The translations under genes were made by a program, and so were the position numbers. Of a DNA stretch of 64,000 nt, positions 1 through 9,439 are shown piece by piece. Source of the stretch: CBDUXT01 sp965371245 (GTDB lineage Bacteria; Planctomycetota; Phycisphaerae; UBA1845); contig CBDUXT010000018.1 of NCBI GenBank assembly GCA_965371245.1, forward strand, positions 1 to 64,000, given 5' to 3'. Under the pieces are notes generated by a model that was not told where the DNA came from, did no database searches, and saw only the letters and a list, made by a program, of their open reading frames with translations. Each line of letters begins with the position of its first letter. Within the stretch, counting starts at the first letter, position 1.

Positions 1-152
1 AGAACTGCCCTCGTGCCGAAGGGGTAAACCATGACCAAGCGGCGCTGTAGTATTAGAGCGTGTTTAATAACGACGCGTGCCCCATCCTTGGCTTTTCGCG
101 AAGCGTGGGAGACGGATCGATCCTAAACTCCACGGCCCATCGTCTCACATAA

Positions 153-1706
153 ACTCCCGCTTCTCATAGTGACTTTCCCGGCATCTTCAGTACGCTTCCA
201 TCGACCGGGAGACCGTCGATCGGGCGTTTCTGTGAACCATCCAACGAGTTGCACATCGCGGACACCTGGTATCGCCGCACGGCTTTGGAAGATCTGCTGG
301 GTGTCGGGGTGGAACAGGTGCATCACCGCCGACTCTACGCAGGGCTGGATCAACTCCTGCCGCACAAGGAGGCGATCGAGAGGCATCTCAAGGAGTGACT
401 CGGGGATCTGTTTGATCTGGACTGCGAGCTGCTCTTGTACGACGTGACCAGCACGTATTTCGAAGGTGAGTGCAAGTCCAACCCGATGGCCAAGCGCGGT
501 TATTCGCGCGACTCTCGTCCGGACTCTCTACAAGTTTGCATCGGGTTGGTAGTGACAACGGACGGGATCCCACTGGGCTACGAGCTCTTTGATGGCAATA
601 CGCACGATTCCACGACGGTGGAGACCATCGTACAGGCCATGGAGTCCGAGTACGGGCGGGCGAACCGGATATGGGTGATGGACCGCGGGATGGTGAGCGA
701 GAACAACTTGAAGTTCCTGCGGCGACGCGGCGGTTCGTACATTGTGGGGACACCCAAGGCGATGCGGCGGCGGTTCGAGCAGCACCTGACAGAGAAGGAT
801 TGGCACGAAGTCCAGGCCGGGGTCGAGGTGAAGCTGGTGTCCGGCCCGGACGGGGAGGAGACCTTCGTTCTGGCGCGCAGTGCGGATCGCCGTAAGAAAG
901 AACAAGCGATGCACCAGCGGTTCCTCGATCGGATCGAAGAGGCGCTGACCAAGATGCGCGCCTCGATCCAGAGCGGTCGCTTGAAGGATGAAGCCGCGGC
1001 CCAACGACGGTTGGGTCGTTTAGAGGAACGCGACTGGCGAGCGGGCGCGGTCTTCGAGATCAAGATCGCCAAACGCAAACGACCCAAGAGCGAACCATCC
1101 AAAGGCAAACAGTCCAAGGCCAAGGCATGCTTGTCAATCACCTGGCACCGCGGGCAGAGTTGGAGTGACTGGGTCACCCTGTCGGAAGGCTGCTATCTGC
1201 TGCGGACCCACCTGACCGAGACCGATCCGGCGACGCTGTGGAAGCAGTACATCCAGTTGACCGAAGCCGAGTGGGCCTTTCGAATCGAGAAGCACGAACT
1301 GGGAATCCGACCGATCTGGCATCAGAAGAAAGACCGTGTCCTCGGCCACATTCTGGTGTGCTTCCTGGGTTACGTCCTGTGGAAGGCCTTGGCCCAGTGG
1401 ATGTGTCGGGCCGGGCTCGGCGACGCTCCGCGGACCTTGTTGGAGGAGTTCGCCAAGATAAAAAGCGGCGATGTGGTCCTGCCGGCCCAGATGGCCGACG
1501 GCAGTCGGCGTACGATCCACTTGCGTTGCGTGACGACGCCCGACGAGGCTCAGAAGGTGTTGCTCAACCGCCTCGGATTGACGCTACCCCAACGCCTCCG
1601 GCAAATCGAAGAGGTCGCACAAATGTGGTCACGACTTCTGCCCGAAAACAGCCCTGACGCCACCACCAGGCCCGTTCAAACTCCACAACTGTTCAACTTG
1701 GGCTAG
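153..1706 (+). pseudogene. IS1634-family (IS4-like DDE) transposase, broken
   Basis: The intact part, from 435, encodes 423 residues with the DDE core of IS1634-type transposases: YDVTSTYFEG near its start, VMDRGMVSE, and a C-terminal segment reading YIQLTEAEWAFRIEKHELGIRPI. The same frame continues upstream to about 153 and still reads family-like sequence (HIADTWYRRTALEDLLG, then RLYAGLDQLLPHKEAIERHL), but a TGA at 396-398 interrupts it. The N-terminal region before about residue 30 of this frame is missing, since a stop lies at 150-152. The gene is therefore a decayed insertion sequence, not an active one. It ends convergently, overlapping the last codons of the HTTM gene. A 12-bp match to the left end of the 118-bp MITE family lies upstream at 56. 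Confidence 0.85.
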
Positions 1707-2676
1707 GGCGGGCTATTGCCCGCCTTCTTCCTGCCACGCGGTTGGCACCCGCGCGCCACAGGGCGCGAAGCTCGCCGGGGTGAAACAGGCAGAGGTAGTA
1801 GCTGAGCGTGATCCACGTGAACGGGCCGACGGCCATCAGGATCCAGGTGAGCAGGTGCATTGTCACGCCGATCAGCGCGAACGGCTTGCGCAGATCGAAG
1901 CGAGCGAACGCGGCGCGAAGGCGACCGGTCCTGGATCGCGTGGCCCGGTAGTACATGGCCACAAGAAGCAGGGGCGCTGTCAGCTCCCACACCCAGGTGA
2001 GGGCCGTCCCCGCTTGGGTCAGAGGATACACATAGGCCGCCCAGCCCATGTCAAACCGCTGCCAGCTCGGCTGCTGAAGGATGTAGTACAGGGCCGAGTA
2101 CCCGCCGAACGGGGTCCAATGCACGCTGAGCTTTTGCATCGCGGTCGATGCATACATGACCACGAGCTGGAAGATGATGAGATACCGTGGCCAGGCCGGG
2201 ACTTTGACGTCGCGTACCCATGCGCCGTGCTTGAGCCGGCAATCAAGAGACAGCGTCGCCGTCGATCGGGACAACACGAGAAGCCATAGGGCGTTGCACA
2301 GAAGCGGATCGTAGGCCCCTCCCGCCAGGGGGTTGATGGAGACCAACGCCCATACGCCCTGCGCGGCCGCCAGCGCCGAGAGCCGACCTCCAAAACCGAC
2401 CACCAGGGCAACGCCCGCCAGCAGTGTCGCGACCACGACACCCCAGACGACCTGGGTGGTCGGCCCACCGAGTGCTCTGATGAGCCACGTTTGGGCGCCC
2501 AAGCGCCGAAACCCTCCGTCGGCCACGTCCGTCCAAACGGCCTGCACGAGGTCGGCACACACCACCGCCCCGACGGTGAGAAGTACGCAAAACCCGCACG
2601 CGACACGGAACGCCGCGAGGGATTCGCCCAACTCCGTCCGGCGAAAGAGGCCCACCCATCGATCCCACGCGCCCAT
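1693..2676 (-). CDS. HTTM domain membrane protein
   Basis: Encodes 327 residues with several hydrophobic helices (starting near residues 18-45 and 75-105) and the HTTM (horizontally transferred transmembrane, vitamin K gamma-carboxylase-like) signature: a helix ending YASTAMQKLSVHWTPFGGYS and a C-terminal FHPGELRALW. Family members sit in the inner membrane; the substrate is unknown. The ATG at 2676 shares its A with the TGA of the upstream partner (TGATG), so the two genes are translationally coupled; a longer frame upstream exists but is less likely. The last residues (RRRAIARPSPS) are read from a palindromic repeat and the tail of the dead transposase, so the natural C-terminus was probably altered by the insertion. 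Confidence 0.85.
   Translation of the reverse strand: MGAWDRWVGLFRRTELGESLAAFRVACGFCVLLTVGAVVCADLVQAVWTDVADGGFRRLGAQTWLIRALGGPTTQVVWGVVVATLLAGVALVVGFGGRLSALAAAQGVWALVSINPLAGGAYDPLLCNALWLLVLSRSTATLSLDCRLKHGAWVRDVKVPAWPRYLIIFQLVVMYASTAMQKLSVHWTPFGGYSALYYILQQPSWQRFDMGWAAYVYPLTQAGTALTWVWELTAPLLLVAMYYRATRSRTGRLRAAFARFDLRKPFALIGVTMHLLTWILMAVGPFTWITLSYYLCLFHPGELRALWRAGANRVAGRRRAIARPSPS
1705..1724. repeat. Palindromic repeat AGGGCGGGCTATTGCCCGCC
   Basis: A 20-bp GC-rich hairpin (GGCGGGC, ATT spacer, GCCCGCC). The identical 20-mer recurs at 59330-59349 and a one-base variant at 31663-31682. Here it supplies the last codons of the HTTM gene on the minus strand. Confidence 0.8.
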
Positions 2677-3374
2677 CAGTGGTACCGCTCCAACGACACC
2701 GTCTTGGTGTGAGTGAATTGCCCGATGGGGCGGCGATCTTCGCGCACCTCCTCGGGGGTGGCCGTTCGGTACTTGTACATCCGAATGCGGAACTCGGCGG
2801 CGTTGGGGAAGTCGTGGGCGGCATGACGAGCCAACCACGAAACGAATCGGTCGTAGCCGGCCGGGTCGTGGTGCCAGGCAAACAGGAAAAGCGTCGTGCG
2901 GACTCGAACGTGTTCCAACTGGTGGCCGCGCCAGGTGTGTTCGGTCGATCGACTGACGTATACCGCTCGCCACTCGCTATCGGGTTCTCGCAAGTCGATA
3001 TGAAAGCGCGTCGGGTATCGGTGCGGCCCCGCGAACATCTGCCAGTCCTGGCGGGTGCCGGTGTACCGTTGGTAGGATCGGAACGGCCTCACCGCGATCC
3101 GGCGACCCTCGACCCACGCGACGCACAAGGCCCACGCCGCCTCTTCCAATTCCTTCGGGGCCATCGAGACGCTCAGTGTCTCCAGTCGGCGCGCCCACGC
3201 GGCGAACTCGTCCTGGACCGTGCGCTGCTTCCACAACGGGCGACTCATCACCGAGGCCGGCGAGGGCACGGCGGTCACCAGCGTCGCGGCCAGGTGATAG
3301 AGCACGAACAGAGCAACGACGTGCGGACCTGCTCTTCTCACCAGAGACAGCACTCGCGAAAACCTCCTCGTCAC
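2676..3374 (-). CDS. HTTM-partner protein with N-terminal membrane anchor
   Basis: Encodes 232 residues. Residues about 15-37 form one hydrophobic helix (HVVALFVLYHLAATLVTAV), followed by a soluble domain with a WQMFAGPHRYPTRFHIDL motif. This resembles the soluble segment that accompanies HTTM domains in other bacteria, where a W-x-MF motif follows the membrane part. It starts with GTG at 3374 and overlaps the HTTM gene by one base, so both likely form one membrane complex. No catalytic motif is visible. Confidence 0.7.
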   Translation of the reverse strand: MTRRFSRVLSLVRRAGPHVVALFVLYHLAATLVTAVPSPASVMSRPLWKQRTVQDEFAAWARRLETLSVSMAPKELEEAAWALCVAWVEGRRIAVRPFRSYQRYTGTRQDWQMFAGPHRYPTRFHIDLREPDSEWRAVYVSRSTEHTWRGHQLEHVRVRTTLFLFAWHHDPAGYDRFVSWLARHAAHDFPNAAEFRIRMYKYRTATPEEVREDRRPIGQFTHTKTVSLERYH

Positions 3375-3509
3375 GGTGTGACCGGCACTTGGCGCCGAAG
3401 CGGCCGTGGCAGGGAGCGGCGCGCTCGGCGCAATCGAGGTCGCCGGCGCGATGCGTCGATTGCCTTCGGCCCTTGACGAAGGAAAGACGTGCCGAGCACG
3501 TCCCAGGTG

Positions 3510-5303
3510 TCAGGCTTCGACGAACGAGGCAGATCGCCGCCGCAACACGACCGTTCCCATCGTCGTCAGCAAGAGCCCCATCGTCAACAGTCCCCACTGA
3601 GAGACCGTCGGAATCGCAGCCTCACAAGCATCACCGACGCCGTCGCCGTCGGTGTCGGTTTGCGTTTCGTTGGCAACGCTCGGGCAGTTGTCGGTCGCAT
3701 CGCAGACACCGTCCGAGTCGGCGTCGGGGCATGGTCCGCCGGAGAAGACAAGCTCGGCCACCGCGCCCGAGCCGACCAGCGAGACGGTGAGCACGACCAC
3801 GTCGGGCGTGTCGATGGTGATTCGCTGGAACGAGTTGTCGCCCAGCGCGGGAACGGCGAACGTGCTGACCGCATCGGTCGATGAGGTCACGGAGATATCG
3901 CCGCCCGGCTCATTTTCGTCGATGTCCACCAGGTCGATGGTGAACACGCTCACCGGCTGTGCGAAGTTAAACGTCAGTGTCCCGCCGGACTTCTCGTCGT
4001 CCGGGAGGTCAATGAGCCGGTCGCCATCGACATCGTCGGCGTTTGCGGCGATGACAAGCAGGTTGCGAAGCGACGCGCCGTTCTCGCCGGGCGTTCCGGG
4101 TTCGCCTCCACCGCCGGAACCACGACCGCCCAGCCTGTTGTTTGGTGTTCCCAGGTCAAAGTTGCTCGGCGTGGGGAAGGCGCTGTCGAAGATGACACCG
4201 ACGTCCGGGCCCCCGGCGGCGTTGCTATTTGCGCTGACCTGAACGCCAAGCGCCACCCACTGGTCCGAGACGACCGTACCGGCCGGCAGCCTTGCCAGGG
4301 CCGCGTCGTTCTCGAAATCGAGGAAGAGAACGGAGTGTGTCGCGTCGTCGCAGGCGTCACCGACGCCGTCTCGATCCAGGTCGGCCTGTGTGTCGTTCGA
4401 CACGTCGGGACAGTTGTCGGCGGCGTCACAGAATCCGTCGTTGTCGGCATCAGGGCAGACCGCGCTGGGGTTCGGGTCGAAGGCGATGCCGGTGAGCCGT
4501 ACAAAACCACCGTCCAGAATCGTCTGAAAGTCGGAACCGTCTACATCCGCGCGGCCGATGCGCGGCGTACCGAAGTGGAGCGGGGAATCGACGAAATACA
4601 GGCGCCCGGCCACCGGGTCGAGCACGATGTCGTGCGGACTCTCCACAGCAACCTGTAGGTTGAGGCCGGCAGGCGGGCTGAAATCGACGCGGAGGATGCG
4701 CCCGATGGTGTAGTCGATGACGAACATCCGTTCGTTCGGTAGGTCCAGGGCGATGCGCCGCGAGCCACCCTTCGTGGTGAACAGGTGTTCCTCGTCCGTG
4801 CCGTCGAGGTTGGCTCGCATGACCACGAAGTTCGCCACCCAATAGATCTTGTTGGCGACCAAATCGATATCGACGGCGACCGCGTCGAAGGCCGGCTGGA
4901 CCACTGTCACGATATTGGCACCATTGAGGTCCGCCCGGGCAACCCGCGCCCCGATCCGCTCCGACCAGTAGAGTTTGCCGGCCGGAAGATCGAGGGCCAC
5001 GTCCGTCGGCGCGCCGCCCGGTGTCGCCAGCGTCAAGACGTTGGCACCGCTAAGATCGGCTCGTTTGATCGCGCCGCCCGCCTCGGCCCAGTACACATGA
5101 CCGTTGACGGAGTCGATGGCGAGCCCGTCCGGTCGATCCAAGCCGGCGGTAACGAGCACCTTCCTTTCCGTGCCATCGAGTTTGGCGCTGGAGACCCGCC
5201 CGGCCAGATGGTCGGTCCAGAAGATCCTCTGCCCCCGTGCAGGGCACACGCCAAGAAACAGGGCGAGCGTAAACATTCCTATGGCACTTAGCCCGCGCGG
5301 CAT
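3510..5303 (-). CDS. Secreted YWTD-like propeller / thrombospondin-3 / IPTL-anchor protein
   Basis: Encodes 597 residues. A signal peptide ends near ARG-QR. Residues about 27-270 carry LDL-receptor class B (YWTD-like) propeller repeats such as IFWTDHLAGRVSSAKLDGT, VYWAEAGGAIKRADLSGAN and LYWSERIGARVARADLNGAN. Two calcium-binding thrombospondin type-3 repeats (CPDADNDGFCDAADNCPD and a second near the C-terminus) flank a choice-of-anchor-like beta domain. The tail is IPTVSQWGLLTMGLLL, a hydrophobic helix, then RRR: an IPTL-type sorting signal for the exosortase pathway. An AGGAGG sits 5 bases before the ATG. It is likely a surface or exported protein; its ligand is unknown. Confidence 0.85.
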   Translation of the reverse strand: MPRGLSAIGMFTLALFLGVCPARGQRIFWTDHLAGRVSSAKLDGTERKVLVTAGLDRPDGLAIDSVNGHVYWAEAGGAIKRADLSGANVLTLATPGGAPTDVALDLPAGKLYWSERIGARVARADLNGANIVTVVQPAFDAVAVDIDLVANKIYWVANFVVMRANLDGTDEEHLFTTKGGSRRIALDLPNERMFVIDYTIGRILRVDFSPPAGLNLQVAVESPHDIVLDPVAGRLYFVDSPLHFGTPRIGRADVDGSDFQTILDGGFVRLTGIAFDPNPSAVCPDADNDGFCDAADNCPDVSNDTQADLDRDGVGDACDDATHSVLFLDFENDAALARLPAGTVVSDQWVALGVQVSANSNAAGGPDVGVIFDSAFPTPSNFDLGTPNNRLGGRGSGGGGEPGTPGENGASLRNLLVIAANADDVDGDRLIDLPDDEKSGGTLTFNFAQPVSVFTIDLVDIDENEPGGDISVTSSTDAVSTFAVPALGDNSFQRITIDTPDVVVLTVSLVGSGAVAELVFSGGPCPDADSDGVCDATDNCPSVANETQTDTDGDGVGDACEAAIPTVSQWGLLTMGLLLTTMGTVVLRRRSASFVEA

Positions 5304-5517
5304 GATTTCCTCCTTCGTGCTTGGCCCAGCTCAGCGGTTCCCCTTGTTCACGGTCCGGTTAGGAATGCCATTGTACGGAATTCGGGGACGGAAGGGCAAG
5401 GGGAATTGGTGTGCTTTCCCAGGACGTCCAAACCTCACACGGTCGCCGGAGCGACCACCCGCGCACCACTCGAATGCGATCAACAGAGCAGCATTTCACA
5501 GGGGGAAACAGCCGGAA

Positions 5518-6090
5518 TCACTGAAGCCAATCGCGAAAGTTGCGGATCGGGGAGAACGGCGTGGGAAGCGCCTCGAGCCGGCTGACCTCCCACGTGCTGC
5601 CTCGTCGGCGTAGGGTCAGTCGCCATCGCGAGCGGACCCGGTCCGTAAACCGATCGACCGAGCGAATCCGAGCACTCGCGTCGAAGGTCACCCTACACCC
5701 ACCGTCGTCGGCGAACGCCACCTCGAACCCGCGGAGTAGCGGATCGTCCACGTGGAATCGACGCAGGGTGTCCTCCAGGCGATCGACGAACGCGGACGCG
5801 TCCATCGAGCCGGCCGAGAAGTCGTCGGAAAGATAGGTGGAAAGGGCGGTCACCTCGCCACGATCCACGAGGTCGGCCATCTCTTCGCACAGCCGTATGA
5901 CGCGCTCGCGTTGTGTAACCACAACAGACGAAACTACCAGGAGCACGGGAATGATCGCCAGGCCGACCAGGACGGCGCGGGCAAGCAACCGGCTCCGCCG
6001 CCAGGACCAGAGGCTGACCAGTGCGAACTGGCAACCCACGAGCACGGCGAGCAGCCCCCACGTGCTTTCGAGGAAGAGTCGTGTGGCCAT
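5518..6090 (-). CDS. Small membrane-anchored protein, possible NTF2-like fold
   Basis: Encodes 190 residues. Two hydrophobic helices (about residues 10-28 and 36-58) precede a soluble domain. That domain has a helix with the spacing of NTF2/SnoaL-like proteins (ERVIRLCEEMADLVDRGEVTAL), then LSDDFS and beta strands ending in WRLTLRRRGSTWEVSRLE. The SnoaL/DUF4440 resemblance is by pattern only. No clear ribosome binding site precedes the ATG. It is the same strand as the gene cluster on either side but is separated by more than 90 bases from each. Confidence 0.6.
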   Translation of the reverse strand: MATRLFLESTWGLLAVLVGCQFALVSLWSWRRSRLLARAVLVGLAIIPVLLVVSSVVVTQRERVIRLCEEMADLVDRGEVTALSTYLSDDFSAGSMDASAFVDRLEDTLRRFHVDDPLLRGFEVAFADDGGCRVTFDASARIRSVDRFTDRVRSRWRLTLRRRGSTWEVSRLEALPTPFSPIRNFRDWLQ

Positions 6091-6183
6091 GGAAGGAGTC
6101 GTCAGTGGTCAGTTTTCAGTTGTCAGCCGGAAGATGGCTTCCTAACCGCACACGGGATCGCCGCCTGCGCCCGGTGCCGCGTT

Positions 6184-7086
6184 TCACAAGTAAGACGAAA
6201 AGCTGGGGGACGTCTTCGCGGGGCAGGGCGCCAGACCGTGTGAGGCCTCGATACGACGGCCCTCGACCGGCACGCTTCGACGCTTTAGGCGCCGCAGCTC
6301 GCGTCGCCGAACACGAACCTGCATCAGCGCCGACGTTCCGTTGGGATCCTCTCGCACCAACGGCGACCGCGTGCCCTCGGAGAGGATCGATTGGATCCGA
6401 TCGACGCATTCCGACCGGTAGGCCTCGACCAGCGAGGGCGACAGATACCAGCGGGAACAATGGCTCCAGGTATCCACCGCTCGGTGGAACGCGCGTCGAG
6501 CGACCAAGGAATTCACCCTGGCGAACAGGGCACGGTTGAGATCGTAGGGGAGGAACGTGTCCGTGATTCGGCGCTCCAGTCGAGCGTGGTGGTCCGCGTG
6601 GTCGGCTTGAAGAATGGCCTCCAGCTTCTTACGCGTGGCTCCGGGCTCGGTCGCATCGGCGCGCATTTCCCAATAGACATGTCCGAAATTGAGTGTACAC
6701 CGACTGACCACGAGCTGGCGTGGAACGAACTTTCCGTGGGCGACGGTGTCGGCGGCAAGGTGCGCGAGGTATCCATAGGCGAAGGCCTTGGATCGATCAT
6801 CGTCGGCCTCGTCGAGCAGAGCAAACCCGGTTGACCAGTGGTGGCAAAACTGCTTGACCCGGCTCAATCGTTTGGCGAAGACGACGTCCGCGGCGATGTT
6901 GCCGTACAGATAAGATACCCCGTGTCGCGCCAGAAGCGCTGCCACCGCGGCCGGCAGAACGGACAACCCATTGAGTACGGACGACCCGAGCCCGATGTGT
7001 ACGCCGGGTCCCCAGGCCAGTACTTCGCGGGCGTCGCCCAAGACGACAAGTACCGCGATGACCAGAAGACCCGTTGTGAACCGCAC
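6184..7086 (-). CDS. Secreted zinc-dependent phospholipase C-like protein
   Basis: About 300 residues. The mature protein would begin WGPGVHIG right after the signal peptide (RFTTGLLVIAVLVVLGDAREVLA), matching the family in which the N-terminal Trp coordinates zinc. Further candidate ligands follow in family order: D in GNIAADVVF, H in KQFCHHWS, and the H-x3-D-x3-H array in YLAHLAADTVAHGKF, then HVYWE. This fits PF00882 (zinc-dependent phospholipase C / S1-P1 fold). The start is uncertain: GTG at 7086 follows an AGAGGG and gives a compact signal peptide, but ATG at 7158 or 7197 is open in frame. Substrate in this organism is unknown. Confidence 0.75.
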   Translation of the reverse strand: MRFTTGLLVIAVLVVLGDAREVLAWGPGVHIGLGSSVLNGLSVLPAAVAALLARHGVSYLYGNIAADVVFAKRLSRVKQFCHHWSTGFALLDEADDDRSKAFAYGYLAHLAADTVAHGKFVPRQLVVSRCTLNFGHVYWEMRADATEPGATRKKLEAILQADHADHHARLERRITDTFLPYDLNRALFARVNSLVARRAFHRAVDTWSHCSRWYLSPSLVEAYRSECVDRIQSILSEGTRSPLVREDPNGTSALMQVRVRRRELRRLKRRSVPVEGRRIEASHGLAPCPAKTSPSFSSYL

Positions 7087-7327
7087 GCTATTGAACCCTC
7101 TGTGGAAGACGCCGCCGGACACGTCAAGAAACACCTGGCCGGCGGCACGAGGCCCCATCGAGCGCCCCTTCCCGCCGGCGGCACCGGCCCAACGCAATCG
7201 CCCGGCATGGTCGGGCGAACGTTTCGCCCCGCGAGCGAACCTCGCTTGACACCCGGAGCGGCGCCAACCTAAACTCTATCGCGCCAACTGTCGTTTTCAA
7301 CCATGGCAATGTAGGAGTATGTCCGCC

Positions 7328-7684
7328 ATGACGGAAGAGACGTCCCACCTGACGGTCAAACGCAGCGACGGCGTGACCATCGTCGAGTTTGCTGACCGCA
7401 AGATCCTCGACGAGCTATGCATCAACGAAATCCGCGACGAACTCTCCAAGCTGGTTGTCGGCTCGCCGGGGGTTAAGCTCCTGTTGAACTTCAGCGCGGT
7501 GGAGCATATGTCCAGCGCCGCGCTCGGGGCGCTGATCACGCTCGATAAGCAGGTCTCCGAGGAGAAGGGCACGCTGAAGCTATCGGACATCTCACCCCAG
7601 ATCTACGAGGTGTTCAAGATCACGCGGCTCAACAAGCTCTTCGACATCCACGAGACCACGTCGGTGGCGATGAAGAGCTTCTAG
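7328..7684 (+). CDS. STAS-domain anti-sigma factor antagonist
   Basis: About 118 residues, a single STAS domain of the SpoIIAA/RsbV type. The phosphorylatable serine is in HMSSAALGAL. ATG 7328 lies 10 bases after GGAG (7314-7317); ATG 7319 is in the same frame but only one base from that GGAG, so 7328 is preferred. The next gene encodes its expected partner, an RsbW-type kinase. In known systems the unphosphorylated antagonist binds the kinase and frees a sigma factor or other client; no client sigma gene is adjacent here. Confidence 0.9.
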   Translation: MTEETSHLTVKRSDGVTIVEFADRKILDELCINEIRDELSKLVVGSPGVKLLLNFSAVEHMSSAALGALITLDKQVSEEKGTLKLSDISPQIYEVFKITRLNKLFDIHETTSVAMKSF

Positions 7685-7751
7685 CCCGCGGAAGGGCACG
7701 CTGTAACGTGGCGGACGGCCTCGCCGGTCGGTCGCTCGCCATCGCGATTCG

Positions 7752-8186
7752 GTGAGCATGACCAAGGTCGATCCTGACAACGAGGCCACGTTTCACGTCT
7801 GCGCCATCCCCAGCGACCTGAGCCAGTTCGATCTCATCAAGCGAAGGGTTCTCGACGACCTTGTGCGCCATCAATTCCCGGACGACGCCCTGTTTGGCAT
7901 CAAGCTTGCGTTGGAAGAGGCGCTGACCAACGCCGTCAAACACGGCAACCGGGATGACCCGGCCAAGAAAATCACCGTCCGCTACGCCGTCAGCAAAGAG
8001 AAGGTCGTCGTGATCATTCGGGACGAGGGTCAAGGCTTTGTCCCCAACGAGGTGCCGGACCCGACCTCGCCGGAAAGACTGCCCCTTCCCCGCGGGCGCG
8101 GCATCATGCTCATCAGAGCATACATGGACGTGGTCGAGTTTCGCGACGATGGGCGCGAGTTGTATTTCCTCAAACACCGAACGTAG
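7752..8186 (+). CDS. RsbW-type serine kinase / anti-sigma factor (HATPase)
   Basis: Encodes 144 residues of the GHKL ATPase fold: N-box LALEEALTNAVKHGN (about 56-70), G1 box RDEGQGF and G2 box GRGIMLIRAYMD. This is the anti-sigma/serine kinase class that phosphorylates STAS antagonists. Start is GTG 7752 or ATG 7758. It follows the STAS gene by 67 bases on the same strand, forming a partner-switching pair. Client unknown. Confidence 0.9.
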   Translation: MSMTKVDPDNEATFHVCAIPSDLSQFDLIKRRVLDDLVRHQFPDDALFGIKLALEEALTNAVKHGNRDDPAKKITVRYAVSKEKVVVIIRDEGQGFVPNEVPDPTSPERLPLPRGRGIMLIRAYMDVVEFRDDGRELYFLKHRT

Positions 8187-8195
8187 GCCGCCGCC

Positions 8196-8495
8196 GTGAC
8201 CAAAGCTTCCACGAGGCCACCAGACCTCATCCGGCGCACGCTCTTGTTTTCCGGGCGCGTCCAAGGTGTCGGCTTCCGATACACGGCGCAGATCGCGGCG
8301 GCTCGCTTCGACGTAACCGGCTACGTGCGTAATCTGCCGGACGGACGAGTCGAACTCGTCGCCGAAGGCGCCTCAGGCGAGATGGACCGCTTACAGGCCG
8401 CAGTCGAACAGGCCATGTCGTCAAACATCCGCCGGGTCGAGGCCGCCGATTCGCCGGCCTCCGGTGAGTTCGCCGGTTTCCGTATCGTCTTGTGA
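8196..8495 (+). CDS. acyP: Acylphosphatase
   Basis: Encodes 99 residues starting at GTG. It contains the acylphosphatase signature GRVQGVGFRYTAQ, with the phosphate-binding loop and catalytic Arg, then GYVRNLPDGRVELVAEG with the catalytic Asn. It hydrolyses acyl phosphates such as acetyl or carbamoyl phosphate in the cytoplasm. It begins 9 bases after the RsbW-type kinase gene and is probably cotranscribed. Confidence 0.93.
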   Translation: MTKASTRPPDLIRRTLLFSGRVQGVGFRYTAQIAAARFDVTGYVRNLPDGRVELVAEGASGEMDRLQAAVEQAMSSNIRRVEAADSPASGEFAGFRIVL

Positions 8496-8645
8496 ACAGG
8501 CGGAAGTGGCATCCCGCTTGCGTGCCGGAACCCGGTGGGCACCCCTGCCCACGTCGGCGAGAATCCGTTACCATGCCGCCCTTTCGAGGTTCCCGCAGGA
8601 GGCGGACCGACGTTTCCGCGGCCCCAGAGGCAGGAGAATGAGCCG

Positions 8646-9437
8646 TTGCGCATCCTAACCGTGGTCAAGCAAGTACCCGATTCCAACGCCCCGCTGAAGG
8701 TGCTGTCCGACGGAAGTGGAATCGACTCGACCGGTGTCAAGCTGGTCCCCGACCCGTTCGACGAGTTCGGCATCGAGCTGGCGATCCAACTCCGCGAAAA
8801 ACGTAGCGACGTGACCGAAGTCGTGGCCATGATCCTCGGCCCGGACAAAGCGTCCGAGGCGCTTCGCGTCGCCCTGGCAATGGGCGCGGACGCCGGGATT
8901 CACATCAACGACCAGACCTTTGAGACACGAAGCGAGATTCTGATCGCTCAGATACTGGCCGAGGCCGTTCGGAAGGACGAGACCGGGTTCGATCTGATCG
9001 TTTGCGGGAAATACACGACCGACCTGGACGCCGGAGCGGTCGGCCCCGCTTTGGCGGAGTTTCTCGGCCTGCCGCACGTCGGCGCGGTCCAGGGGCTGGA
9101 GTTCAGCGACGATGGCAGCCGCTTCACCGCCCGCCGGCGTATCGAAGGGGCGGAGGAAGTCGTCGAGTGCGACCTGCCCGCCCTGCTGTCGATCGAGAAG
9201 GGCCTTGTCGAACCGCGGTATCCGTCGCTGCCGAACCTCATGAAGGCGAAGAAAAAGCCGGTGACGGTTCTCACCGCAGCCGAGCTATCGGTGGACGTAG
9301 GCGACCAGATCGGCACACACTTCGAGTCGCTCGCCCCTCCGCCGTCCCGGCCGGAGTGCAAGATGATCGGCGGCGAGCCGGAGGAGATGGCCAAGGAACT
9401 CGTGCGGGTCCTGCGTGAGGAGGCGAAGGTCATATAG
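8646..9437 (+). CDS. etfB: Electron transfer flavoprotein beta subunit
   Basis: Encodes 263 residues: RILTVVKQVPDS at the N-terminus, DPFDEFGIELAIQLRE, and the CGKYTTDLDAGAVGPALAEFLG region typical of EtfB. Start is TTG 8646, about 10 bases after CAGGAGA (8629-8635); a frame upstream to 8535 lacks family sequence. EtfB binds AMP or a second FAD and pairs with EtfA, whose gene starts 3 bases after the stop. Together they carry electrons from acyl-CoA and related dehydrogenases. Confidence 0.95.
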   Translation: MRILTVVKQVPDSNAPLKVLSDGSGIDSTGVKLVPDPFDEFGIELAIQLREKRSDVTEVVAMILGPDKASEALRVALAMGADAGIHINDQTFETRSEILIAQILAEAVRKDETGFDLIVCGKYTTDLDAGAVGPALAEFLGLPHVGAVQGLEFSDDGSRFTARRRIEGAEEVVECDLPALLSIEKGLVEPRYPSLPNLMKAKKKPVTVLTAAELSVDVGDQIGTHFESLAPPPSRPECKMIGGEPEEMAKELVRVLREEAKVI

Positions 9438-9439
9438 CC

